From positions 2,264,501 to 2,328,500 of the forward strand of contig NZ_CP041767.1 of assembly GCF_022026395.1 (NCBI RefSeq): 64,000 bases of DNA, in the 5' to 3' direction. Source of the stretch: Brevibacillus brevis. GTDB taxonomy: Bacteria; Bacillota; Bacilli; Brevibacillales; Brevibacillaceae. The notes beneath the pieces are model-generated. The model made no database searches, was not told the DNA's origin, and was given only the letters and a program-made list of their open reading frames with translations. This document shows positions 34,469-43,348 of the stretch, one piece after another. The position numbers and the translations under genes were made by a program. The number at the start of each line of letters is the position of its first letter. Position 1 is the stretch's first letter.

Positions 34469-36805
34469 TTGCAAAAAGAAAAGAATCGAGCAAGCAAGGA
34501 TCTCAAAAAATTATTGGCGACAGCGGTTCTGGCAGGCTCGCTTGCATTGCCGGGTACCGGATGGGCTGCTACGGCACTGCCATTCTCCGACATCGGGGGA
34601 AATGTGAACAAAGACGCGATTCTGAAATTGAATTATGCGGGTGTTCTGAAAGGTTATACCGATGGCACATTCAAACCGTATAAAGAAGTGACGAGAGCAG
34701 AGTTCGCCAAAGTTGCGGTCCTGGCACTCGGATACACAGATGCGCAAGCAAAGCTTCTGCAAGGAAAGACTGTATTTAAAGATCTGCCAGCAGATCATTG
34801 GGCAACAGGATACATTAATCTTGCGGTATCCCAAGGCATCATCAAGGGATATCCAGATGGAACCTTCAAACCGAACAACAATGTAAAAATTGCGGAAGCG
34901 TTGACTGTTTACGTTCAAGGCTTGAAGATTGACGTTCGTCCATCAGCCTCTAGCGAGTGGTACATCCCGTACTTGCTGGAAGCGGACAGAGCAGGTATTT
35001 ACGATGCAAAGGAAACGCCGACAGCAGCAGCTCCGCGTGATATCGTCGCGAAGTACACGGATCGTTTTATGGAGACGCCTGTATACGCAAACGGCGCATA
35101 CTACGACAAAGATGGCAATGCAAAAGGAACCAATCAGAAGCTGCAAGTAGTGAAGGGCGCAGTCGCTTCTTATGACAAGTCTGGCAAAAAGCTGAAACTA
35201 GTCGGACAAAACAAAGAAATCGAATTGGCTGATTCCGCGCAAGTATACGGCAATCTGGTCGTAGGCGCGCAAGTGGAATACATCACGAAAAACGGGCGAG
35301 TGGCTTTCCTCACTGTTGTTACTTCTGACTCCGAAATCGTGGAAGGAATCGTGAAGACTGGCCTTAATTTTACAACGGCTGTAGGCGATGAGAAGAAATT
35401 CAAGGCAATCGTCAATGGTAGAGAAGTCGTATTGGAAGTAGAAGATGGCGTGAATGTAAGCCGTTCTCACATCGGTCAAAAGTTTGTGGCAGTCGTTGGA
35501 GACAATGGCAAGATCAAGTCCATCACGATCAGCGATAACACGACAAAAGGAATTGTGGAAAAAGTATCTTCCGTGAGCGGTTCCAACTCGAAGAAAGAGC
35601 TGAGAGTAGACGGCACGACCTACACGCTGGATTCCAAAGCAACGATCAAAGGTAAGGCACATCCAGAGGCAAAAGCAACAAGTGCTTCGTTCTCTGACAT
35701 CGAAAAAGATGACTTGGTTGAGCTGACACTCAATGTGGACGGCAAGGTATCTGAGCTTGTTTACACGAAGCTGAGCTACACAGATACGATCACCGTTGAT
35801 ACAGACAAAAATCTGATTCGCGTTGGCGGCGTCAATTACGAGGTGCATGAAGATACAGAGTTGTTCGTAGACGAAGACGAAGTAGATGAGCTGGATGAGT
35901 TGACGAGTGGTCAAATTGCAGTGCTTTCGTTTGACAAAAATGGAAATTTGGTAAAAGTAGAGCAGGGCGTAGGGGCAGCTACGAACAAGCTGGTCTCAGA
36001 CACAACTGCGTATGCACCTGGTAAACTGGCAACAGTGAAAATCGACGGGAAAATCTATGACATCTTGACCAATGCGAAGCTGACTGTCGATGGCAGCTCC
36101 GTATCTCCAACAACGATTAAAACCGATCAGTTCAATGACCACCGTATTCTTACGTGGAAATACAACGTCGGCACGAATGACATTGTGGAGCTGGCTTTGG
36201 AAAAGCAAACCGTAAAAGGATACGTGACGAAAAAATCCGGTTCCAAAATTACCGTGAACGGGAAAGTGTATGAGCTCTTGTCCGGTGTAACGATTGACAG
36301 CGATGCAGCATCCAACGACAAAGAGTACACGCTGACACTCAACAACGCTGGCAAAGTAAAAGCAGTTACAGGTGCGCCTAGAAAAGTAAGCGGCGTGGTT
36401 GACTCTGTTGAAGTCCGTAACGATGACGGCAAGGTGACCTCCGCAAAGGTAGAGGTTAATGGTAAGACGTACGATGTAACGGATGAGGATGCGATTGAAG
36501 ACGTCGATCAATTTGAGTACGTAACATTGACCCTTGATCGTGATGGCGATGTCATTGCTGCTTCCGTCAGTGGAAAGCTGGCGAAGGAAAACGTGCGTTT
36601 CGTCGGAATTGAATCCCGTGTGAACAAAGACAAATACGTATTCTTCGATGACGTATCGACGAGCTTGAAGATGACAGAAGATGCAAAGATCAAATACTAC
36701 AACGGTAATGACTTGAAAGAAAGCGATCTTTCCTCCAAGGACAAAGTGGATTTGTGGACAAATGATCAAGGTCATGTCTATGCCATTGTCGTAGCAAAAC
36801 GATAA
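34469..36805 (+). CDS. Secreted S-layer-homology (SLH) cell wall protein
   Basis: A 778-residue exported protein. The signal peptide (KKLLATAVLAGSLALPGTG) ends near GWAATA. Two SLH modules follow: FSDI..LKGYTDGTFKPYKEVTRAEFAK and FKDL..IIKGYPDGTFKPNNNVKIAE, with a weaker third segment ending near ATPRDI-like AAPRDIVAK. These bind pyruvylated wall polymers. The rest is a series of beta-rich repeats with GKxYxV strands such as VDGTTYTL and INGKVYELL-like VNGKVYELL. It probably forms or decorates the outer wall layer. TTG at 34469 is preferred because GGAGGGG lies just before it. Confidence 0.85.
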   Translation: MQKEKNRASKDLKKLLATAVLAGSLALPGTGWAATALPFSDIGGNVNKDAILKLNYAGVLKGYTDGTFKPYKEVTRAEFAKVAVLALGYTDAQAKLLQGKTVFKDLPADHWATGYINLAVSQGIIKGYPDGTFKPNNNVKIAEALTVYVQGLKIDVRPSASSEWYIPYLLEADRAGIYDAKETPTAAAPRDIVAKYTDRFMETPVYANGAYYDKDGNAKGTNQKLQVVKGAVASYDKSGKKLKLVGQNKEIELADSAQVYGNLVVGAQVEYITKNGRVAFLTVVTSDSEIVEGIVKTGLNFTTAVGDEKKFKAIVNGREVVLEVEDGVNVSRSHIGQKFVAVVGDNGKIKSITISDNTTKGIVEKVSSVSGSNSKKELRVDGTTYTLDSKATIKGKAHPEAKATSASFSDIEKDDLVELTLNVDGKVSELVYTKLSYTDTITVDTDKNLIRVGGVNYEVHEDTELFVDEDEVDELDELTSGQIAVLSFDKNGNLVKVEQGVGAATNKLVSDTTAYAPGKLATVKIDGKIYDILTNAKLTVDGSSVSPTTIKTDQFNDHRILTWKYNVGTNDIVELALEKQTVKGYVTKKSGSKITVNGKVYELLSGVTIDSDAASNDKEYTLTLNNAGKVKAVTGAPRKVSGVVDSVEVRNDDGKVTSAKVEVNGKTYDVTDEDAIEDVDQFEYVTLTLDRDGDVIAASVSGKLAKENVRFVGIESRVNKDKYVFFDDVSTSLKMTEDAKIKYYNGNDLKESDLSSKDKVDLWTNDQGHVYAIVVAKR

Positions 36806-36814
36806 GAAAATAGA

Positions 36815-36857
36815 AAAAGGCGATCTCTTGCTCGATTCGAGAAGGGGTCGCCTTTTC
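36815..36857 (+). terminator. Intrinsic terminator
   Basis: AAAAGGCGA pairs with TCGCCTTTT around a larger loop that itself contains CTCGATTCGAG. Confidence 0.75.
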
Positions 36858-36888
36858 ATTTGCTGGCATCGTCTTTCAAACGTATTTC

Positions 36889-36950
36889 ATTGAAAATGGT
36901 TTTCAATTAAAAGAAGGTGTGATATATTCATATTGTTTCGTGCAAAACAA
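36889..36950 (+). promoter_or_regulatory. Promoter with MarR-type operator before the monooxygenase
   Basis: An inverted repeat ATTGAAAA-TGG-TTTTCAAT lies at 36889-36907. TTTTCA (36900-36905) and TATATT (36923-36928) are 17 bp apart and form the likely promoter. Immediately downstream is TTGTTTCGTGCAAAACAA (36933-36950), an 18-bp near-palindrome that also occurs twice before the MarR gene at 38585. Confidence 0.7.
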
Positions 36951-36969
36951 AAAAAGAGGAGTGGTTTCC

Positions 36970-38481
36970 ATGCATGTCGATTACGAAGTGATTATTGTTG
37001 GTGGCGGACCAGTTGGCATGATGGTGGCTGGAGAGCTGGCGTTGGCTAAAGTGAAGGTTTGCGTACTTGAGCGTTTAAAGGAAACGACCCCGTACTCACG
37101 GGCGCTCACTGTCCATCCGCGCACACTGGAAATCCTGGATATACGCGGGTTGAAAGCGAAATTACTTGATAGAGGAAAGCCGATTTCGACGGGGCATTTT
37201 GCTGCGCTTGATACACGCTTGGATTTTTCGGTCTTGGACTCTTCTTCCAACTACACCCTGATTATTCCTCAACATGACACGGAGAAGGTGCTTGAGGAGT
37301 GGGCGAAAAGTCTAGGGGTGGAAATACGCAGAGAAGTGGAGGTAATGGCCGTACACCAAGATCAGCACATGGTTGAGGTTGAGACTTCCGGGCCGAATGG
37401 AAAAGCTGTGCTGACGGCACTTTTTGTGGTCGGCGCAGATGGCGCTGCCAGCATTGTCCGCAAGCAGGCAGGCATTCCGTTTGTCGGTAAGAATGCGACT
37501 TTTACGGCTATGCAAGGGGATGTTGTTTTAAAAAATCCGCCGGAATCAGGAGCTCCTTCCTACTTTAATGAACGAGGATTAGTCATGATTGTACCCTTGC
37601 CAAAAGGGATGCATCGGGTGGTGCTGATCGATTCGGAGCGAATGGCTGTGCCAAAGGAAGAACCAGTTACACTGCACGAACTGCGAGCAAGTTTGTTGCG
37701 TATTCTTGGAGACGATTTCGGGATTTCCGATCCGTTTTGGATGACTCGTTTTGGCAATGCGACCTTGCAAGCTCAGCGTTATCGAGAAGGACGGATTTTC
37801 CTGGCGGGAGATGCAGCGCATATTCATTTTCCAGCCGGAGGACAGGGGATGAACGTTGGCTTGCAAGAGGCAATCAACCTGGGGTGGAAGCTGGCAGGCC
37901 ATTTAAAAGGCTGGGCACCGGATTGGCTGTTGGACAGCTATCATACGGAGCGTTTCCCCATCAATACCGCATTGCTAACGAATACACTGGTGCAATCACT
38001 GCTGTTCGGTAGTTCGGAATTCTCCCCATCTGTTATCGCTTTGAGGAATATGGTGTCCGACCTGCTGCAAATACCCGAGGCAAATTATCGGCTGGCTACC
38101 CAAATTTCTGCGTTCAATGTCCAGTATGAATCGGTTGGGGAGATGCCGCCGCATGTATTGAATGGTCGACGTTTTACAGAGTTGAATCTGCGTCTGGAGA
38201 ACGGTGAGTGCCAGAATGCATACGAGCTTTTTCATTCTGGTTCCTTCCTCTTGCTGCATTTCGGCTCGGATGAACGATTGGACGATGCACTCGATTGGTC
38301 GAAATACAAGCATGTCCATGCAGTTCACGCTTCGCTTGCTAATGGAGCTGCTGACTGGCATGACGTGCATACAGCGTTGATTCGACCGGATGGATATGTC
38401 GCATGGGCGGTTCCCCAAGAGGAGTCTAATCCGATAGAAGCTATTCGGAAAGGAATCACCCACTGGTGCGGACATGATTGA
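36970..38481 (+). CDS. FAD-dependent aromatic monooxygenase (PHBH/MhpA type)
   Basis: A 503-residue flavoprotein hydroxylase. The FAD-binding GGGPVGMMVAGELA is at the N-terminus; the GD motif appears as GRIFLAGDAAHIHFPAGGQG and the central DG motif as VVGADGAASIVRKQAG. This group hydroxylates phenolic or polyketide aromatics with NAD(P)H and oxygen, usually as detoxification. Substrate is unknown. ATG 36970 follows AGAGGAGTG. Its promoter carries the same operator as the MarR gene directly downstream, so it is the likely target of that regulator. Confidence 0.88.
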   Translation: MHVDYEVIIVGGGPVGMMVAGELALAKVKVCVLERLKETTPYSRALTVHPRTLEILDIRGLKAKLLDRGKPISTGHFAALDTRLDFSVLDSSSNYTLIIPQHDTEKVLEEWAKSLGVEIRREVEVMAVHQDQHMVEVETSGPNGKAVLTALFVVGADGAASIVRKQAGIPFVGKNATFTAMQGDVVLKNPPESGAPSYFNERGLVMIVPLPKGMHRVVLIDSERMAVPKEEPVTLHELRASLLRILGDDFGISDPFWMTRFGNATLQAQRYREGRIFLAGDAAHIHFPAGGQGMNVGLQEAINLGWKLAGHLKGWAPDWLLDSYHTERFPINTALLTNTLVQSLLFGSSEFSPSVIALRNMVSDLLQIPEANYRLATQISAFNVQYESVGEMPPHVLNGRRFTELNLRLENGECQNAYELFHSGSFLLLHFGSDERLDDALDWSKYKHVHAVHASLANGAADWHDVHTALIRPDGYVAWAVPQEESNPIEAIRKGITHWCGHD

Positions 38482-38493
38482 TTATAAGTACGA

Positions 38494-38536
38494 TTGTTTC
38501 GCACAAAACAAAATGAAATTGTTTTTCTCGAAACAA
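38494..38536 (+). promoter_or_regulatory. Two MarR-type operators before the regulator gene
   Basis: TTGTTTCGCACAAAACAA (38494-38511) and TTGTTTTTCTCGAAACAA (38519-38536) share TTGTTT-N6-AAACAA, with centres 25 bp apart. The second covers the -35 of a promoter whose TATAAT is at 38543-38548. This suits autorepression. Confidence 0.75.
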
Positions 38537-38584
38537 TCAGTATATAATGGAGAGGAGATTAGATAGTAATGTAGGAGACATGAT

Positions 38585-39070
38585 ATGCAAAGCACAGAAC
38601 TTTCCAAGCAGCGGATCATACAGCTTTACATACAGCTAGTCACGCAGCAAGAGCTGCGAGAAAGCAAATTGACTGCCCGAATGGCAGAAGAGATGCAGAA
38701 GCTGGAAGCCGAGATGGGGATGAAGCTAAACCTTACCCTATCGGAAATTCATTTCATTGCCTGTATCGGGGATCATGGTCCCATAAATGTCACGACGATT
38801 TCGGAAAAAGTCAATTTAACGAAAGGGTCCATAACACGGATCAGCAAAAAGTTATGGAAGCTTGATTTAATTAAAAGGCAACAGCTGGTTGATAATAAGA
38901 AGGAAGTGTACTATCGGCTAACCGCAAAGGGACAAAAGCTGTATAAGATTCATCACCAGTTGCATCAGGACATTGAACAGCGATTTAAGAGCTTTCTGGA
39001 TAAATACACACCGGAGCAATTAGCATTTTCCCGGGAACTGCTGGAGGATTTGCTGGATTGGGATTTCTAA
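38585..39070 (+). CDS. MarR family transcriptional regulator
   Basis: A 161-residue winged-helix regulator. The recognition region reads NVTTISEKVNLTKGSITRIS, and the wing KRQQLVDNKKEVYYRLTAKG is typical of MarR proteins. Flanking helices at both ends form the dimer interface. It probably represses itself and the upstream monooxygenase through the shared 18-bp sites and is released by an aromatic ligand. ATG 38585 has AGGAGA upstream. A strong terminator follows. Confidence 0.88.
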   Translation: MQSTELSKQRIIQLYIQLVTQQELRESKLTARMAEEMQKLEAEMGMKLNLTLSEIHFIACIGDHGPINVTTISEKVNLTKGSITRISKKLWKLDLIKRQQLVDNKKEVYYRLTAKGQKLYKIHHQLHQDIEQRFKSFLDKYTPEQLAFSRELLEDLLDWDF

Positions 39071-39138
39071 GTACGGAAACAAAGGGGCGCCATCACACTG
39101 ATGGTGTCCTATGTCTGTGAACAGTACTCTCGATAAGT

Positions 39139-39176
39139 AAAAAGCCGGATTACCCCACGGTAATCCGGCTTTTTTG
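39139..39176 (+). terminator. Intrinsic terminator
   Basis: AAAGCCGGATTACC pairs with GGTAATCCGGCTTT around CCAC, followed by a T-run. Confidence 0.92.
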
Positions 39177-39309
39177 CTTATTTAATCTTAGGGTTGAATT
39201 TTGCATTTCTCATAGGAAACCGCTCTTAGTTAGGTATACGTCTGTCTTTCCACTCGTCAACTTCTCTTGGATCGATGTCGAGAACTTCGCAAATATGTAT
39301 CGCAATCAA

Positions 39310-39346
39310 GGGCGTTCCACCCCTTGGCCAGGTTAAAGGAACGCCC
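39310..39346. other. Unexplained stem-loop
   Basis: GGGCGTTCC (39310-39318) and GGAACGCCC (39338-39346) form a perfect 9-bp stem with a 19-base loop, upstream of the Spo0E-like gene. No T-run follows in either direction. The surrounding stretch 39177-39404 holds no gene I can support. Confidence 0.5.
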
Positions 39347-39433
39347 GCAGGAGGAGCAGATACAGCTCCTATAAGTAAATGTACCACGCTAGCGTTAGAT
39401 CAGGAAGGAGGAACTTATCACGATGTAGATCAT

Positions 39434-39580
39434 TTGAAAAACATTGTGGAACAATTACGCGAGCAACTGGTGCAATTGTTTTTGGAGAAGAATGATTTGT
39501 TGGATGATGCAGTCGTGGAATTAAGTCAGCAATTGGATCAGTACATCCTGGTAATTCAATCAAAAATGATGCAAAAATAA
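39434..39580 (+). CDS. Spo0E-like aspartyl-phosphate phosphatase, start codon apparently damaged
   Basis: A short helical protein with LREQLVQLFLEKNDLLDDA and the family hallmark SQQLDQYI (S-Q-x-L-D), as in Spo0E-type phosphatases that dephosphorylate Spo0A. A strong AAGGAGG (39405-39411) is followed at 11 bases by ATG (39423), but that ATG is directly followed by TAG in its frame. One added base after this ATG would give MVDHLKNIVEQLREQ, a normal start. As it stands, translation must start at TTG 39434 or GTG 39446, far from the ribosome site. It may be a one-base frameshift mutant or a sequence error. Confidence 0.55.
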   Translation: MKNIVEQLREQLVQLFLEKNDLLDDAVVELSQQLDQYILVIQSKMMQK

Positions 39581-39691
39581 GAAAAAAGTAGATAAGGTTT
39601 TATTTGAATTAAGGTTATAGCAACTCAATTTGGAAATATATGTTATAATTCCCTTGAATTTAAAATTTCTAAAAATATACAGGAGGGTAAA

Positions 39692-40321
39692 ATGAATATT
39701 AAGAAAATTTCTTTCGCAACTCTCTTACTTAGCAGTTTAGTTGTATCTGGAGCTGGCTCTGCTTTCGCAGTATCTCAAGGTGAGACTATTAAAATAGGTA
39801 ACCTAAAAATCGTTGAACGTGTATATGAGAACCCAGTAGAGTATGATTTTACAGATGACCTTACAAAGAGTGATTCATCTAAGATTGGTCCCTTTGGCAA
39901 TGATATGACTGGCAAAGTATATGAAATGTCTAAGAAGGACCTATACAAAGCAAAATCTTATGAAGCTGATATTGAGAACGATAGTAGCGAAAACGATACC
40001 TTTTCAAGGAAGGTTACAAGAAAAACATTTCTAACCGGAAAAATAGGCGTGGAAGCCGAGACGAAAGTCAACTGGAGGATCATAGAGGGAAAAGTGGGGA
40101 TTAATGCAGAAGTCTCCTTTGGAGATGAAGACATTGTAGAAACAACCCACAGTTGGGTCATACCAAAGCGTACGATTACAACCGTTGAATACGGATCAAA
40201 AGCCGTAAAAACAACTGGAAGCTTAAACGAATATTTTCAAGGCAGAGTAGTAGATTCTAACTACGTTAACGTCAAATACTCGTACAAAGAGTATTCTAGT
40301 AAAAAATCAAAAGATCTATGA
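39692..40321 (+). CDS. Secreted protein of unknown function
   Basis: A 209-residue protein with a clear signal peptide (KKISFATLLLSSLVVSGAG, cut near AFA-VSQ). The mature part is beta-rich with no cysteine; the stretch VNWRIIEGKVGINAEVSFGD and then THSWVIPKRTITTVEYGSKA alternates polar and hydrophobic residues as in amphipathic hairpins of surface or pore-forming proteins. That similarity is only an impression. TATAAT at 39644-39649 is preceded by TGT, an extended -10; CAGGAGGG precedes the ATG. Its stop overlaps the next start (ATGA). Confidence 0.7.
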   Translation: MNIKKISFATLLLSSLVVSGAGSAFAVSQGETIKIGNLKIVERVYENPVEYDFTDDLTKSDSSKIGPFGNDMTGKVYEMSKKDLYKAKSYEADIENDSSENDTFSRKVTRKTFLTGKIGVEAETKVNWRIIEGKVGINAEVSFGDEDIVETTHSWVIPKRTITTVEYGSKAVKTTGSLNEYFQGRVVDSNYVNVKYSYKEYSSKKSKDL

Positions 40322-40839
40322 TCCGACCTCTCCATATACTTCTCCTTCTGTTCATAGTTCTTCTTAGTGGCTGTAGCGAGGCAGTAACAGTCCCTAAAGA
40401 GAAGTCATATGTAACTGTCTACGATTATTTCGAAGAAATTACAGGGGAGAATCTAAAAACATCCGTGCTTCAAATAACAAAAAACGGTAATTCGGCAGAA
40501 CTCACGTTACGAATCTTAATTTCGGACGATTTAAGAGAAAAAATGATGCATACTGAAAAACCCATTTACTTTACGTTTGCAGATATGCCAGGCAACGAGA
40601 CCATTAAAAATTTGCTTGCTGAGACTCCTTCACACGTTCAAATTGAGTTCAACAGTAAAGAGAATCGGTATACGATTTCGCAACAGCTAAAGCTAAAAGA
40701 AAATTTATCGGAAGATGATGAAAAGGCGCTATTGTCTCCTGCTAATTACCGATTTCAGGTCAGCAACGAAGAAAAGCTCTCCGTAGCTAGTTTTATGGGT
40801 TTAGAATATTCGCTACTTCCTGAAGATAATCAGAAGTAG
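40318..40839 (+). CDS. Lipoprotein of unknown function
   Basis: A 173-residue protein whose signal peptide ends with lipobox VLLSGC (Cys19). The mature domain has no recognised motif. It overlaps the stop of the secreted-protein gene by four bases, so the two are translated as a pair. An anchored partner or protective protein for the upstream exported protein would fit, but nothing in the sequence proves it. Confidence 0.7.
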   Translation: MIRPLHILLLLFIVLLSGCSEAVTVPKEKSYVTVYDYFEEITGENLKTSVLQITKNGNSAELTLRILISDDLREKMMHTEKPIYFTFADMPGNETIKNLLAETPSHVQIEFNSKENRYTISQQLKLKENLSEDDEKALLSPANYRFQVSNEEKLSVASFMGLEYSLLPEDNQK

Positions 40840-40941
40840 CAAATCGCTTGTTACGAATTGTACCTCTTGTGGCAAACGTGGCCACAGCCTACATGGTATT
40901 TTTGGGGGGGTACCGCCAACAAAATGTGACTTGGATGTAAT

Positions 40942-40983
40942 AAAAAACTCGTATTCCTGTACGCTAAGGAACACGAGTTTTTC
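40942..40983. terminator. Bidirectional intrinsic terminator
   Basis: AAAAACTCGTATTCC and GGAACACGAGTTTTT form a long stem with one mismatch. It sits inside a larger, weaker repeat GGGGTACCG / CGGTACCC. Confidence 0.8.
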
Positions 40984-42197
40984 ATATTGCCGGTACCCTT
41001 TATTTTTCGAGTCTAATACATTATTTTCAGTGAACACCTAGGCTTACTAGCAACTTCTTGTTGTATCTCTCAGCGTGTTATAACGTAAAGAGTGCGCCTA
41101 CAAAGAGGTTTAAATGATTCTCATTTTAAAGATTCGGACCACTTTAAGCCTAACTGAAATGCTGATGTGGAATAGTTTACCTAATCATGTGATCATAAAG
41201 ACATGTCAATTAAGTTGAAACGGAGTTTACAGTTTAGCGTGGTTATTTATTTGCTTGGGCGCTTGGACTATAGTGCTACAAAGTATGACAGAATCTAAAG
41301 TGGCATCAAAGTCATTGGAAAAAATAGTCATCATCAACAGAAAACGATTGTCGTTAATAACCATATTACTACTAATGGAGGGGTGACAAATGATTTGTTT
41401 CGGAAATAACAAATTCAAAACTCCTTTTACTGTCATTAGGATCTATTAACTTAGCGCCACTCTACGCCTTAACCGGCGTAGGGTGGTTCTTTTTGAGCAA
41501 AATGAACACTACCCAGTGCCGAAAAAATTGGGCGGAACGTACTGAATGAACTTAACCCTAATTATCCCCGTATGTGTTCCTTTAATATGCCTGTACGCAC
41601 AAAAATGTTTGAATTTTAACCCATTAGCGTTACATATTACAGGTTCGAACAAAGGGAGCTTTGACAATGGCAAAGATTCGGCTGAATATCATTTCAAAAA
41701 AACGGCCCATCATCGCTACAAAAAGAATGGGAAATGTATTGATATTGCCAATGACGGTACAATTGTTTTATTCGATCTGGTGAAAAGAATGGACGCGAAT
41801 TCAAAGACGATGCACGTTTGGCGAAATCTAAAATTTTGAAAGAAACCGTGCTTTTCGAATTATATTTGGCAGGCAAAGATCTCGATTGATCGAGTGGATA
41901 TTGTGACGGTAGAATATGATTTGATTGTGCAGCATTCCAAGCTGTATGGCAAAGAACAAAAATCAGTGATTTGGCAGCCATATTTGACGCTGATGGCATA
42001 GCAGCCAACTGCCATTAAATAAGTTTTGGAGGTACGATTGAATGGTTGAATTATGAAAAAAGTGTTGAATATCTAGGCGATTATGCAGAGAAATTACTCC
42101 AAGTCTTTACTGATGCAGAGAAAAATGGAAGAGGATTTAAAGTGATAGTAAAATGAAAACTGGTTTGAGTGATTTTAAGTATATAGAAAGCACCAGA
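40984..42197. other. 1.2-kb AT-rich stretch without an intact gene
   Basis: No complete gene can be supported. There are short coding-like fragments in changing frames, for example GAWTIVLQSMTESKVASKSL (about 41249-41308) and EFKDDARLAKSKILKETVLF (about 41800-41860), each soon stopped. A terminator-like hairpin CTACGCC-TTAACC-GGCGTAG lies at about 41457-41494 with a following T-run. The pattern is that of decayed mobile or toxin-locus DNA. Confidence 0.5.
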
Positions 42198-42349
42198 GTA
42201 GCCCTTCCAATGTAATTTTAAAAAAAGCTATTCATTCTTTCCAAAAAGATGTAATCGATCTTAACTAATATAACCCAACTCACTTTCAATATATTGATCC
42301 AAACACAGGGAGAACTAGATCAGACCAACATTTCTACTTTAACGATTAG
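42198..42349 (+). pseudogene. C-terminal remnant of a polymorphic toxin
   Basis: In one frame the stretch reads VILKKAIHSFQKDVIDLN, an in-frame stop, then THFQYIDPNTGRTRSDQHFY and FND before its stop at 42347-42349. Short endings of the IDPNTGK-RSxQH type are common in contact-dependent or secreted toxin tips. Its stop lies within the ribosome site of the next gene, the usual toxin-immunity layout. The toxin body is gone. Confidence 0.55.
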
Positions 42350-42358
42350 GAGAATAGC

Positions 42359-42871
42359 ATGGAACTTAACTTTATAAAATTAATTGGAATGTTAAAACAT
42401 AATGTGTCAACTGAGGAAGTTGCTCAAATTCTTAGTTTTCTAATAGAAAACGATTCCTTGCTGTTATTCTCCTTCTATGAGAGAAATCTTCATTTATTCG
42501 AGTCGGAGATTCAAGATTTCATCAATGAAAGACGTCTATTTACTAATTCCGAATGGGTATTGCCGTGGGAAGAGACAAGTCCTCACTGGGACAAACCAAA
42601 TAATACTCCACCAAATATTATTTGGTTCTCAGTAAAGACAACGGACGAGATTATAAAAGCGATAGATATCGACAGTTTGTTTCGATGTGTTGTTGTGAAG
42701 GATGGCGACGACTTTTCGAAATACTCGAATATGATATTCCAACAAGAATATTATGCAACTTTTGACGAAGAAAATTTTAAGCATTATATTGGGTTTACGA
42801 ACAAGGTTGAATTTCTTAACGCCACATGGTCAAAATTAAAGAACCGATTTCATGTAAACTTAGTTGAATAG
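42359..42871 (+). CDS. Probable immunity protein of the decayed toxin
   Basis: A 170-residue cytoplasmic protein, acidic, without signal peptide. The start ATG 42359 has TTAGGAG directly from the preceding stop. The middle WVLPWEETSPHWDKPNNTPP is distinctive; the end NKVEFLNATWSKLKNRF looks helical. I do not recognise a family. The immunity role rests on position immediately after a toxin tail. Confidence 0.6.
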   Translation: MELNFIKLIGMLKHNVSTEEVAQILSFLIENDSLLLFSFYERNLHLFESEIQDFINERRLFTNSEWVLPWEETSPHWDKPNNTPPNIIWFSVKTTDEIIKAIDIDSLFRCVVVKDGDDFSKYSNMIFQQEYYATFDEENFKHYIGFTNKVEFLNATWSKLKNRFHVNLVE

Positions 42872-43044
42872 AGTTGGAGGACCTTATTTGATAAATTCTA
42901 ACAAGGCCTCGGGTCTGTAAGGGTTTTGTGTAAACTCAATCAACCGATATTAAAAAGGTTTCATCCCCTAATTGGGACATCTTTCATGGAACCAACAAGG
43001 TGAAGGGCGTAAGGCGAAGCGAACCCTTGACACGTTGGTGTAGA

Positions 43045-43088
43045 GAAAGACAATCCCTTAGGGGTTGAAGCCTTTCTTTATTTTTTAA
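43045..43088 (+). terminator. Terminator-like hairpin
   Basis: AGAAAG..AATCCC pairs with GGGGTT..CTTTCTTT around TTAG and runs into TTATTTTTT. Confidence 0.6.
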
Positions 43089-43213
43089 CGGATGTGTGGA
43101 TGTAGGAGATCCTAGAATCATTGATGCCATTGAACCAAGCATAGCAATAAAGCCGGTTACACCCTTAGCGTGGTGAAAACAAAATGTTTTTGCTTTCTGA
43201 ATCGCTTAGGTTA

Positions 43214-43333
43214 ATAACGGATGAACATCCTTTCTGGATTGTTGGAAAATATTGTTGGAAAAGAGTGGCTCAAAGCTAAAGACCTTCTAGCGGAGACGTA
43301 TTGATTACTTTGGATGATAAGAAACTAGTGTAA
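43214..43333 (+). pseudogene. PT-HINT pretoxin domain fragment, frameshifted
   Basis: The stretch encodes TDEHPFWIVGK, then in a new frame VGKEWLKAKDLLA, then in a third frame DVLITLDDKKLV. Together this is the end of a HINT (intein-like) processing domain, which precedes toxin tips in many polymorphic toxins. The first frameshift is explained by a 13-bp tandem duplication (43238-43250 and 43251-43263). The second fits loss of one G after GCG near 43292. Confidence 0.7.
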
Positions 43334-43348
43334 CTACCTTTTCTACAG

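Noticed and set aside
35198-36859. Long minus-strand frames across the SLH gene
   Set aside because: Antisense shadows of a repetitive, regular coding sequence.
41546-41839. 97-codon frame in the decayed stretch
   Set aside because: No ribosome site and no recognised pattern; it spans several fragments whose frames differ.
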